Under the pieces are notes generated by a model, which was not told the DNA's origin, ran no database searches, and saw only the letters and a program-made list of their open reading frames with translations. A program made the position numbers and the translations under genes. From Duncaniella muricolitica (GTDB lineage Bacteria > Bacteroidota > Bacteroidia > Bacteroidales > Muribaculaceae): a DNA stretch of 64,000 bases. Of this stretch, positions 1-8,124 are shown one piece after another; the stretch's first letter is position 1; each line of letters opens with the position of its first letter. The DNA is taken from the NCBI GenBank assembly GCA_025808375.1, contig CP061009.1, positions 992,001-1,056,000 on the forward strand, read 5' to 3'.

Positions 1-79
1 TTCGGGCAAAAGGTTATTTGGCCCATAACTTTATAGCCTCTTAACCTCATAACCTTATAACCTTCGGGCGAAGCCCGAG
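1..79. repeat. Family A hairpin repeat, copy A1
   Basis: Intergenic palindromic repeat. Bases 64-78 form a TCGGGC/GCCCGA hairpin with a 3-nt loop, and bases 42-62 carry the TAACCTCATAACCTTATAACC tail in reverse orientation. A second half copy (GGGCAAAAGGTTAT) lies at 4-17, cut by the window edge. The hairpin ends about 4 nt from the stop codon of the gene on the minus strand. Confidence 0.7.
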
Positions 80-82
80 TAC

Positions 83-1402
83 TTAGAATGAGAATTGGCA
101 CATCGCGCCTACGCGGCGGGCCCATGCATGGGAGCCGTCCACGTCCTGACGTTTGCCGAAGTTGGCTTCAGCTCCTATCTGGATGCGGGGTGTGACGTTG
201 TAGAAGATGTTGGCACATCCGTAAAGTCCATATTTGTAGCCTTCGGCCGAACGGGGTGCCGAGGTATTGTTGCGGGCTTCGCCAAATGTGCATGACATCA
301 TGAGTTTGTGAGAGAAGTGGTAGCTGAGTCCGAGGAAGTAGCTCCAGCTCGGCACGGTGCGCAGACGTCCGGGCGACTCCACATTGTCAATGAGGTCATA
401 CTGTCCCATGAGGAAATCGCCTCCTACATTGGAGTAGGAGCGGCCGACATTGCCTATGCCATACACTGTAAGCGACGGGGTGGGGTTGAACACGGTGGAC
501 AGTTGCAGACCATAGCCCACGGGGGTGTGGTTGGTGCCGTTGACAAGGTCGCGATAGGGGAGGAAACGTGTGATGCCCGACAGACGCACATGCTGGTCGG
601 GTGCCCATTCATACTGCACCATGGCCGCAAGATTGGGCAGAGAACAGGAGCGCGGAGCTGTGTTGCCATTGTCGGTGTCGAGATTCATGTCGGGAGTCTC
701 GACCGAGAGGCCGAGCGTGATGCCCGACTTTCTGAACGTATGCATCCATCTTACCAGCAATGCCGTGAAATCCATGCTCATGGTCGAGCCGTTGGCGTCG
801 ACGGTCGGGGCGAGTGCCATGCCGTCGGAAAATGTCGAGGTGGCATATCCTACAGTCCAGTCATTGACGGTGGCATAGGCTTTGGAGAGTCTCATATCGC
901 GTCCTTCATAGCCGTTAAACTTGGTCTGGATATAGAGCTGATAGGTGCCTATGCGTGAGTTGCGTCCTATCACGCGAAAAAACAGTGATGTGCCCGAGGG
1001 TGTGGTGCCGAAATGATTGCGGTTGAGGGGCGTGTCGGCGAGCGGAATGTCAAAAGGTTTGAAAGCCGGCCCGGGCATGGAGTTACCGGGGTCGAAATAG
1101 GCTCTCATTCTGACCATGCCGCCGACACCCATGGCCATATTGGCATCACGGCTCATGAACAGGAAATAGGGCGCGGCCGGATCCTGATAGTTGCGGAACT
1201 GGTCGATGTAGAAATGCATGATCAGCGAACGTATCGAGTCGTCGGGCAATACGGCTTTTTGGTTGTCGCCAAAATAAATGACGTGATGATCGGTGACAAG
1301 CGAGTCAAGAGCCTCCTGTCTTACCGTAGGTGTGGTTGCCGAACCGCTCAGGGCTGCTGCGCCCAGAGTAAATCCCACCAACAAGCGTGATGCAGTGTTC
1401 AT
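83..1402 (-). CDS. Outer-membrane beta-barrel (porin-like) protein
   Basis: Predicted outer-membrane protein of 439 residues. The N-terminus looks like a signal peptide (residues 1 to about 22, MNTASRLLVGFTLGAAALSG then small residues). The body alternates polar and hydrophobic/aromatic residues as in beta strands, and the chain ends in QFSF, a C-terminal phenylalanine typical of barrels inserted by the Bam complex. The stretch around residues 150-200, with RDMRLSKAYATV and a following Y-A-T-S-T-F-S-D motif, is reminiscent of DcaP-like porins that pass small acids or sugars, but this is a resemblance from memory. No substrate can be named. It stands alone, and a family A hairpin lies directly after its stop codon. 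Confidence 0.6.
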   Translation of the reverse strand: MNTASRLLVGFTLGAAALSGSATTPTVRQEALDSLVTDHHVIYFGDNQKAVLPDDSIRSLIMHFYIDQFRNYQDPAAPYFLFMSRDANMAMGVGGMVRMRAYFDPGNSMPGPAFKPFDIPLADTPLNRNHFGTTPSGTSLFFRVIGRNSRIGTYQLYIQTKFNGYEGRDMRLSKAYATVNDWTVGYATSTFSDGMALAPTVDANGSTMSMDFTALLVRWMHTFRKSGITLGLSVETPDMNLDTDNGNTAPRSCSLPNLAAMVQYEWAPDQHVRLSGITRFLPYRDLVNGTNHTPVGYGLQLSTVFNPTPSLTVYGIGNVGRSYSNVGGDFLMGQYDLIDNVESPGRLRTVPSWSYFLGLSYHFSHKLMMSCTFGEARNNTSAPRSAEGYKYGLYGCANIFYNVTPRIQIGAEANFGKRQDVDGSHAWARRVGAMCQFSF

Positions 1403-1513
1403 AATGCAAGGAATTTTATATAATATGTATGTTTCATTATGATTTTATAACACACATGGTGAAAAAAGGTTGAGCAATCTTTATCTTTTTGAAAAAAATC
1501 GGAGGCTCTTGTG

Positions 1514-1522
1514 TAACATTTG
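1514..1522 (+). promoter_or_regulatory. Remnant promoter of the ECF sigma operon, separated by the IS
   Basis: TAACATTTG at 1514-1522 resembles the Bacteroidota -7 element TAnnTTTG with one extra base, and TTTTTG ends at 1491, about 22 nt upstream. It points toward the sigma factor at 2629, but the insertion sequence now begins 12 bp downstream. Without the insertion the element would sit roughly 35 bp before the start codon. The match is imperfect. Confidence 0.35.
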
Positions 1523-1554
1523 GCCCCCATTTAACGTGAGTTCGATATAAGCAA

Positions 1555-2458
1555 TCAGAACAAAGTTAGCTGGTTATCTGTCACAAACTCCAAAGAGATA
1601 GACGGTTTCTTTGGGAAAAAGCAGTAAGCAGCGATAGCACTCAAGGCATTGGTGATAAAATTAGCGAAAGACCGATGCCTTGAGTGTTCTATCTGAGCGA
1701 TATTTTTAAGTTCATCGTTAACAGATTCAACAAGAGCTCTTTTGCGAAGCATAATTTTGTCTGCTACTGACATCAGCGAGTTCTTCATGTTGTTTTTAAC
1801 CTTGGTAACGAGCTGGATCCCGTTCATGAACAGGAAATCAAACAGTCGCTTGCCGATATATCCTTTATCACCACAGAGTTTGCCTTTGACATTCTCAATG
1901 AACGATTCCGAGTAAAGAGGCTCACGGTCATCCACATTGCCTGGAGTGAACATAAAGTTCAGGATTTCCCCCTTATCATTTATGATCAGATGCAGCTTGA
2001 ACCCGAAGAACCATCCCATCGAACACTTGCCCCTTTCAGCTATACCTTTGAATGTCTTGTGTATAAGTATACGCTGATGCTTGCAGACTCTCAATGGTGT
2101 TGAGTCAACATACGCAATGCCGGTACAAGTCCCCAGCAACACCTCTTTGATGAATACGGTCAGAGGCAACAGTATGGATTTCTGCAACTCAACAAATCTA
2201 TTGTATGATACAGTTTTTGGGAAACAGATGAGTAAGATGTCTGCAGACATATTGAGTGTAGAAATGCTTGAGACATCTGAAGCCCTTGCAGTGGAATAGA
2301 ATCAGTATCGTTATGACCTCTGCATCTGAAAGCCTTCCGAGCTTATTGCGATGTACTTTGCCATCGCTGATCTGATGTTTTTTGAGCTCGGGAGAAAAAT
2401 ACTTGCAGAAGTCATCGGCAAGACAGAAAATTTCAGTAATTTTGTTCTCGGTAATCAT
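1555..2458 (-). pseudogene. IS982-family transposase, frameshifted
   Basis: DDE transposase split over two frames. The N-terminal part starts at 2458 (MITENKITEIFCLADDFCKY) and runs out of frame after HLTHLFPK; the C-terminal part continues in another frame as TVSYNRFVELQ and ends at 1555. The join lies at a T5 run (A5 on the coding strand) at 2214-2218; four bases instead of five would restore one protein of about 300 residues, the normal family length. Candidate catalytic residues are D in YVDSTPL, D in GDKGYIG and E in RALVESVNDEL. It is either inactivated by a 1-base insertion or relies on a +1 shift; a sequencing error in the homopolymer cannot be excluded. Confidence 0.8.
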
Positions 2459-2531
2459 AGCGGTAAAATATTTGTAAATGTTATAATTGGACACTATAAA
2501 TTTACGAATTTTTCGCGAGAATACCAAGAAA

Positions 2532-2575
2532 ATCAGTCATTTAGTTTTATGCTAAATGGCTGATTGTTTTATTAT
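2532..2575 (+). terminator. Terminator-like hairpin inside the IS right end
   Basis: ATCAGTCATTTAG (2532-2544) and CTAAATGGCTGAT (2552-2564) pair over 13 positions with one G-U, a 7-nt loop, and a following TGTTTTATTATT. On the plus strand it would stop transcripts coming from the left, only 65 bp before the sigma-factor start codon. Confidence 0.55.
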
Positions 2576-2628
2576 TGGATAACTGAACTCTTATATCGAA
2601 CTCACGTCATTTACGTCTTCTTAATAGA

Positions 2629-3144
2629 ATGGACCGCAAAGAGTTTGAAACTGTCGCCCCCTCGCTCAGAGAGAGTATCGTGAGAATGGTCGTGCGCCTC
2701 ATCCCCTCGGGCGAGACGTCAGGACTGGCTGACGATGTGGCCCAGGACACCCTGTTGCGTCTGTGGACACGCCGTGACAGCATCGACACTTACCGCTCCA
2801 TCCATGCTCTGGCCATGGTGATGGCCCGCAACCGCACCATCGATCTGCTGAGGAGCGACCGTTCCGGATCGCATGTGAGTCTTGACGACGGCTACGACTC
2901 GCCCGACTCATCGCCCGATCCGCACGAATGTATGGTCTCGGACGAGGCCGACGCCCGTCTGCGCTCCATCATGGAGTCGCTCCCCTCGGCCCAACAGGCT
3001 CTCATAAGGATGAGACATGTCGAGGAGATGGAAATCGATGAGATTGCCTCGGTGACAGGCTCTTCGCCGGGTGCCATACGTGTGATGCTGTCGCGGACGC
3101 GACGGCACATCAAAGACCTCTTTCTCAATAATCAGGAAATCTGA
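2629..3144 (+). CDS. ECF-type RNA polymerase sigma factor
   Basis: Extracytoplasmic-function sigma-70 factor of 171 residues. Region 2 covers about residues 15-75 (DDVAQDTLLRLWTRRD and the following RNRTIDLLRS helix); region 4 covers about 110-165, with a helix-turn-helix around MEIDEIASVTGSSPGAIRVM. Length fits group 4 sigma factors. It begins a four-gene run with a membrane partner 15 bp downstream, as expected for a sigma/anti-sigma pair. The insertion sequence ends 22 bp before the start codon and separates the gene from its likely promoter, so it may be poorly expressed. The signal it senses cannot be told. Confidence 0.85.
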   Translation: MDRKEFETVAPSLRESIVRMVVRLIPSGETSGLADDVAQDTLLRLWTRRDSIDTYRSIHALAMVMARNRTIDLLRSDRSGSHVSLDDGYDSPDSSPDPHECMVSDEADARLRSIMESLPSAQQALIRMRHVEEMEIDEIASVTGSSPGAIRVMLSRTRRHIKDLFLNNQEI

Positions 3145-3159
3145 ACAAAAAAACGAACA

Positions 3160-3687
3160 ATGAACCCTATCGACCACAACAACTACCGCCAATGGGTGGA
3201 GCGGTTTCTTGACGCAGAGACCACACTCGCCGAGGAGCGAGAGCTGTATGCCTACTTCTCGCGTACCGACCTGCCTGAAGAGGCACGACGTTACCGCAGC
3301 ATGTTCGGATGGTATGAGGAGCTGCCGGCTCTCGACCGCGCGACGGCGGCTGCCACACCGTCGCGTCCGGTGCGCATACTGCCGTTGCGACCGTGGCAGT
3401 GGGCCGGCATTGCCGCCATGATAGCCATTCTGCTCGGGATTGGCTTCTCGATGCGCCGGGCTGTCGGACAGGACGAGTATATCTATGCTTCCTACATGAT
3501 ACGCGACGGACTTAAAATCACCGATCCTGAGATGGTGCGCGCGGAGTTTGACCGCATAGAGTCGCATGCCGACCGATATGCCGCCTCGATCGAGTCACGG
3601 CTGGACGACTATGATTTTCCCGACATCGACATCGAGACCGACAATCCCGAGATACGCAATTTTATCAACACATCATTTAAATACTGA
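3160..3687 (+). CDS. Single-span membrane protein, candidate anti-sigma factor
   Basis: Unrecognised protein of 175 residues. It has an acidic, helical cytoplasmic-looking N-terminus (about 1-70, NNYRQWVERFLDAETTLAEE), one transmembrane segment at about 78-97 (WQWAGIAAMIAILLGIGFSM) and an acidic C-terminal part of about 75 residues. Topology and position just behind an ECF sigma factor match anti-sigma factors; the N-terminal DAETTLAEERELYAYF pattern resembles the short helical start of Bacteroidota anti-sigma or zf-HC2-like proteins, though no zinc ligands (HxxxCxxC) are present. The role is inferred mainly from gene order. Confidence 0.6.
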   Translation: MNPIDHNNYRQWVERFLDAETTLAEERELYAYFSRTDLPEEARRYRSMFGWYEELPALDRATAAATPSRPVRILPLRPWQWAGIAAMIAILLGIGFSMRRAVGQDEYIYASYMIRDGLKITDPEMVRAEFDRIESHADRYAASIESRLDDYDFPDIDIETDNPEIRNFINTSFKY

Positions 3688-3693
3688 CCCCAT

Positions 3694-4110
3694 ATGACAA
3701 CGCTGCTTCGCACACTGACCGCCACGCTTATCATCACGATACTCTCGGCCATCCCGACATTTGCCCAGTCATCGCTCGACAAAATCATCGAGCCGCTCAA
3801 GGACGGCGACAAGGGGTCGTCGGTGGTGTATCGCGAAAAACGTAACCCCACGACCAAAGCCATCATCGAGTCGGCTCTGCTCGTAGAGTTTAACGACTCA
3901 AAGCTGGCCAATAAAATCATCGAGACCATGAAAAAGGAGCGTCAGAACGCTGCCAATTTCTCGTCATATGACAACAGAAACAACAAGAATTATAAAATCG
4001 AGTATCACAGCAAAAACGGTGACAGCTCGGAATACTGCATTTTTCTTGAACGCAACAAATGGACTCTGACCGTCAAGGTCTACCGCCCATCCGCCAAAAA
4101 GAGACGATAG
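3694..4110 (+). CDS. Small secreted protein of unknown function
   Basis: A 138-residue protein beginning 6 bp after the preceding stop codon. A signal peptide covers about residues 1-25 (cleavage near TFAQ-SSLDK). The mature part is mixed alpha/beta, ends in a basic stretch (PSAKKRR) and has no cysteines apart from one near residue 114. Small periplasmic proteins of this sort (DUF5024-like from memory, not verified) often follow ECF sigma/anti-sigma pairs in Bacteroidota. No function is assigned. Confidence 0.6.
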   Translation: MTTLLRTLTATLIITILSAIPTFAQSSLDKIIEPLKDGDKGSSVVYREKRNPTTKAIIESALLVEFNDSKLANKIIETMKKERQNAANFSSYDNRNNKNYKIEYHSKNGDSSEYCIFLERNKWTLTVKVYRPSAKKRR

Positions 4111-4172
4111 TTTAGAGGGTATTTATACAACACAACACAGCAAAAAATCAGTAACATCAAATATTTGGAAGA

Positions 4173-5813
4173 ATGAAAAGAATACTCTCGTCAATCGTCA
4201 TGTGTATTGTGGCGATAGCCTCATATGCTCAGACCGCAACCGGCAAAGAGACGCTTAGAACCAACAGGGACAAAGTTGAGGTTGTCCTTGACGGTAAGAA
4301 AATGAAGGGTGGCTGGAATGTGTTGTATGGCAATAAAATCGACTCTCTTGACACAAAAGCCAAAGAAGTTATTTTTACTTCTGACATTGACACGTTAAGA
4401 ATCACACTTGACGTGTGGCAATCAAAGGATTTTACAATAATATCGGATAAAGGGAGCAAAGCTCCTGTGAGAGTGACACGTATTTCGGAAAACATTTATG
4501 AAAATCCGAATCCGCGTCTGCGGAAACGAGCCAAAAGCGGAATGCTCAGCCGCGAACAGGCCATATTTGACATCAATGCTCTTATTTATGGGCTGAGTGA
4601 AGTGCATCCTGACATGTTCTCCGTTTGTCGTCAGGAAGATTTTTTCCGGGCTGTAAATAAGGCTATACAGTCTCTGCCTGATTCCATAAGCACGATGGAG
4701 TTGTTCAGAAAAGCAGCTCCTATTGTGGCAATGATCGGTGACGGACATACCAACCTCTTCTTTCCTTATAATGATGTTTTAACACGGGAACTAAAACGTA
4801 TGCCGTGTTGGGTGAATGTCTTGAGTGACAAATCAATAGTATGTTGCTCAAGTCTCGACTCCATCATCCCTCGCGGAGCGAAAATATTGAGTATCAACGG
4901 TGTGAAGGCAGAGGATATGCTTGACTCAATGCTGCCATACGTCGCCGGAGAAAAAGAACCGTTTAAATTGTCACGTATCGACGGCTCTTTTGCTGCTTTT
5001 CGCCATATGCTCTATCCGGCAGAATCCTTTGACATAGTCTATCTTCCCAAAAATGGGAAAAAACCAAAAACGGTGACATATCAGGCTGAAGTTTTCGACG
5101 AGGTGGAAAGACGAAGTCCGGCACTCCCTCAGTCGGACAGCGGTAAGCCTTATTCATTCACGATTGATAAAAAACGAAATGTCGCGATAATGGATTTTCG
5201 TGAATTTAGTGATAAGTCCGGGATGGAAGTATTTGCTGATTCAATGTTCAGGGAGCTCCGTAATCATGATATCGACAATCTCATAATCGACCTGCGAAGT
5301 AACGGAGGCGGCAACAGTACAGTCGGCGATGTCCTGCTGAGATATATCTCCCCCAAACCGTTCGTTCAGATGGATAAGGTACTCGTCCGTATCACACCTC
5401 TGACGCGTAGACTTATGAAAAACAATGACATTGATCCGTCGTTCTCATTCATTGAAATTACAGAAGACCAGTATAAGCAACTTCTGACCGATCAAGAGGG
5501 GCATTATAATGGAAATGTCTATCTGCTTACATCCAACAAGACATTCTCCTCGGCCGGAAGTTTTGCATGGGCCTTCAAAGAATGTGGCATGGGGCAAGTG
5601 GTAGGCGAAGAGACCGGAGGCATGAATGTTTGTTATGGCGATGTTCTTTATTATCGACTGCCTGTATCACGTATGGTTTGCTCGATTTCCTACAAGCGTT
5701 TCTGGCAACTGCATGCTGATGAAAGTGATATTCACGGTACGATTCCTGATGTTGCCGTTCCGGCGGCAGACGCACTTGACAAAACTTTGCAGATTATCAA
5801 AAAGAAGAGATAA
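4173..5813 (+). CDS. S41-family peptidase (C-terminal processing protease type)
   Basis: Secreted or periplasmic serine peptidase of 546 residues. Signal peptide 1-19 (IASYAQ), an N-terminal beta region to about residue 110, a helical region near 125-180, then the S41 core: DLRSNGGGNS near residue 373 and TFSSAGSF near residue 457, where the second serine of the SSA motif is the probable nucleophile. There is no clear PDZ domain; such short forms resemble the tricorn-like S41 proteins common in Bacteroidales. It lies 62 bp behind the sigma-factor group and may be co-transcribed. A long hairpin at 5851-5948 closes the unit. Confidence 0.8.
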   Translation: MKRILSSIVMCIVAIASYAQTATGKETLRTNRDKVEVVLDGKKMKGGWNVLYGNKIDSLDTKAKEVIFTSDIDTLRITLDVWQSKDFTIISDKGSKAPVRVTRISENIYENPNPRLRKRAKSGMLSREQAIFDINALIYGLSEVHPDMFSVCRQEDFFRAVNKAIQSLPDSISTMELFRKAAPIVAMIGDGHTNLFFPYNDVLTRELKRMPCWVNVLSDKSIVCCSSLDSIIPRGAKILSINGVKAEDMLDSMLPYVAGEKEPFKLSRIDGSFAAFRHMLYPAESFDIVYLPKNGKKPKTVTYQAEVFDEVERRSPALPQSDSGKPYSFTIDKKRNVAIMDFREFSDKSGMEVFADSMFRELRNHDIDNLIIDLRSNGGGNSTVGDVLLRYISPKPFVQMDKVLVRITPLTRRLMKNNDIDPSFSFIEITEDQYKQLLTDQEGHYNGNVYLLTSNKTFSSAGSFAWAFKECGMGQVVGEETGGMNVCYGDVLYYRLPVSRMVCSISYKRFWQLHADESDIHGTIPDVAVPAADALDKTLQIIKKKR

Positions 5814-5850
5814 AATGGACTGAATGGCATTGGTGTCCAACTGAAGTCTG

Positions 5851-5958
5851 AGAGTTAAAAGTTTAGAGTTTATACATAGATGAGCTGACGGGGCGAGAGA
5901 CTCCGATATGTCAGCACATCTATGTATAAACTCTAAACTTTTAGCTCTAAACTCTAAA
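5851..5958 (+). terminator. Long hairpin terminator (AGAGTTAAAAGTTTAGAG type)
   Basis: Bases 5851-5882 and 5917-5948 form an inverted repeat of 32 bp with one mismatch, with a further CTGAC/GTCAG pair inside. The right arm is followed by CTCTAAACTCT and a TTTTTT run near 5965. A partial copy of the same sequence lies at 9382-9412. The gap 5814-6173 otherwise contains only the promoter at 6031-6062. Confidence 0.6.
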
Positions 5959-6030
5959 CTCTATTTTTTATGCTTAATAACATAGTTTATTGAATGTTTT
6001 ATTAAACATTGGCAAAAATTTCGCGTTTCC

Positions 6031-6062
6031 TTTGTTTTTATCGACAAAAAGATATAAATTCG
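6031..6062 (+). promoter_or_regulatory. Promoter of the glycogen operon
   Basis: TTTG at 6031-6034, a 20-nt spacer and TAAATTCG at 6055-6062 (one mismatch to TAnnTTTG). Start of transcription would be near 6068, giving a leader of about 105 nt before the debranching enzyme. Confidence 0.6.
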
Positions 6063-6173
6063 TGAATTTAAATAACGCATATAAACTCTCCACACCTACA
6101 CACACTCCCCTCAAACCTATATCAACAACCATCATCATTCTACCCGGAATCTAACTAAAACCCTTATATATCA

Positions 6174-8108
6174 ATGAGCTATCTAAAATTTGATAAGAAC
6201 CTCATGATTAACCTAGAGCAATCACTCCCCAAGGAAATGCTCCGCACCAATCAATCGGGGGCCTATCACTGCACGACGATAGTTGACTGCAACACCCGCA
6301 AGCAGCACGGTCTGCTCGTGGTGCCTGTGCCCGAGCTGGGAAACTCATGGCACGTGATGCTGTCGTCGCTCGACGAGACCGTCTATCAGCACGGCGCGCC
6401 ATTCAATCTCGGGCTGCACCGTTACAGCGGCGGTGTCATGAATCCCAACGGACATAAGTACATACGTGAGTTTGACTGTGAAAGCGTGCCCCGCACAACC
6501 TATCGCGTTGGCGGCGTAATCCTTACCAAAGAAAAGATTTTCATCTCCAACGAAAACCGCATTCTCATCCGCTATACACTTGTCGAGGCCCACTCGCCCA
6601 CCACACTGCGCTTCCGTCCGGTGCTCGCTTTCCGCGACGCCAACGCCCTGTGTGTGGCCAACGACGCCATCAACACCGAAATCCCCGAGATTGACAACGG
6701 TGTGTCGGCATGCCTCTACGACGGTTATCCGCGCCTGTTCATGCAGTTTTCCCACAAGCCTGCATGGACCTATGACCCGCACTGGTATAACGGCTTCGAG
6801 TATGTCAAAGACCTCGAGCGCGGAGTGCCCTACACCGAGGACCTCTGGGTGCCCGGCTATTTTGACGTGCCCATCCGCAAGGGCGAGAGCATCATCTTCT
6901 CGGCCGGACTCAGCGAGGTGTCGCCCCGCTCGCTCTCCAAGATGTATGAAAAGGAGATTGCCCACCGCACATGCCGCACATCGTTTTTCAACTGTCTCAA
7001 AAACGCCGTCAAGCAGTGCTATCTGCGCGAGGGTGACGACATGTATCTTCTCTCGGGCTATCCCTGGGGCAAGGTCATAGCGCGCAACACGTTCATGGCT
7101 CTCCCCGGAGCAACCATAGCCATCAACCACCGCGAGGATTTCGAGCGTATCGCCGACACGGCTCTGCGTTCGCTCCGCTCGTTCATGCAGACCGGCAGTC
7201 TTGACCCGCGCATCCAGGGCATCGACCTCCCCGACATACCGCTCTGGGCCATCTGGGCCATCCAGCAGTATGCCAAGGCCTACTCGCGCGAAGAGGCCGC
7301 TGCAAGGTATCTCGACGACATCCGCGCCATCATCGACTATATACTCGCCGGCAAGCATCCCTTCCTCAAGGTCGACAGCGAGACCGGCATGGTCAGCACC
7401 GACGGCTCCAATAAACCCATGTCGTGGATGAACGCCTCGCTCGGCGGACATCCCGTAGTGCCCCGCTCGGGCTATCTGATAGAGTTTAACGCCTTGTGGT
7501 ACAACGCTCTCGTCTTTGCCTCGCGTCTCACCGAGGGTGAGGAGCAGGACAAATACAGCGTGCGTGCCGAGAAGATGGCCCAGCCGTTCATCTCGACATT
7601 CCTCAACGATTACGGCTATCTCTACGACTATGTCAACGGCACCTATGCCGACCCCTCCGTGCGCCCCAACATGGCCATAGCCATCGGGCTTGACTACTCG
7701 CCGCTCGACCGTCGCCAGCGCAAACGCGTGCTTGACATCGTGACCCGCGAGCTGCTCACACCCAAGGGCTTGCGCACACTCTCGCCCAAGAGCTTCGGCT
7801 ACCGGCCCAACTATCTCGGCTCGCCCGAAGACCGTGAGATGGCCCTCCACAACGGCCCGGCCCGTCCGTGGCTCATGGGCTTCTATTCCGACGCCTATCT
7901 CAAGGTGTTCGGCATGAGCGGCGTGAGCTACGTCGACCGTATGCTCATCGGTTTTGAGGACGAGATGACTCAGGGCTGCATCGGCTCGCTCTCGCAGCTC
8001 TATGACGCCAATCCTCCCTATGTGGGCCGTGGTGCCATCAGCCACGTCACCAATGTGGCCGAAGTGCTCCGCACACTCACCACGCTCAAAAAATTCATAA
8101 TGGACTAA
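6174..8108 (+). CDS. Glycogen debranching enzyme (amylo-alpha-1,6-glucosidase type)
   Basis: Cytoplasmic enzyme of 644 residues that hydrolyses alpha-1,6 branch points of glycogen. Residues 1 to about 240 form the all-beta N-terminal domain of bacterial/archaeal debranching enzymes; about 280-640 form the (alpha/alpha)6 GDE_C catalytic domain, with motifs such as KVDSETGMVSTDG, YLIEFNALWYNAL and the C-terminal GPARPWLMGFYSDAYLKV. Length fits the bacterial form. It opens a three-gene operon; the next gene starts 16 bp downstream. Codon use is strongly biased to C-ending codons, as in well-expressed genes of this genome. Confidence 0.9.
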   Translation: MSYLKFDKNLMINLEQSLPKEMLRTNQSGAYHCTTIVDCNTRKQHGLLVVPVPELGNSWHVMLSSLDETVYQHGAPFNLGLHRYSGGVMNPNGHKYIREFDCESVPRTTYRVGGVILTKEKIFISNENRILIRYTLVEAHSPTTLRFRPVLAFRDANALCVANDAINTEIPEIDNGVSACLYDGYPRLFMQFSHKPAWTYDPHWYNGFEYVKDLERGVPYTEDLWVPGYFDVPIRKGESIIFSAGLSEVSPRSLSKMYEKEIAHRTCRTSFFNCLKNAVKQCYLREGDDMYLLSGYPWGKVIARNTFMALPGATIAINHREDFERIADTALRSLRSFMQTGSLDPRIQGIDLPDIPLWAIWAIQQYAKAYSREEAAARYLDDIRAIIDYILAGKHPFLKVDSETGMVSTDGSNKPMSWMNASLGGHPVVPRSGYLIEFNALWYNALVFASRLTEGEEQDKYSVRAEKMAQPFISTFLNDYGYLYDYVNGTYADPSVRPNMAIAIGLDYSPLDRRQRKRVLDIVTRELLTPKGLRTLSPKSFGYRPNYLGSPEDREMALHNGPARPWLMGFYSDAYLKVFGMSGVSYVDRMLIGFEDEMTQGCIGSLSQLYDANPPYVGRGAISHVTNVAEVLRTLTTLKKFIMD

Positions 8109-8124
8109 TCCCCCTCTCACACCC

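Larger units (their letters stand above)
1534..2607 (-). mobile_element. IS982-family insertion sequence
   Basis: Complete-looking insertion sequence of about 1.07 kb. Bases 1534-1551 (acgtgagttcgatataag) and 2590-2607 are an exact 18-bp inverted repeat. The outer ACGT is itself palindromic, so it may be part of the ends or a 4-bp target duplication; in the latter case the element is 1538-2603. It contains one frameshifted IS982-type transposase on the minus strand. Base composition is clearly more AT-rich than the flanking genes. The right end (2532-2564) holds a hairpin of 13-bp arms followed by TGTTTTATTATT, terminator-like for transcription entering the sigma factor. Confidence 0.85.

Noticed and set aside
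1534..2607. Programmed frameshift as the sure explanation for the transposase
   Set aside because: The needed shift is +1, while common IS frameshifting is -1 at slippery heptamers, and IS982 transposases are normally one frame; a mutation or read error is simpler.
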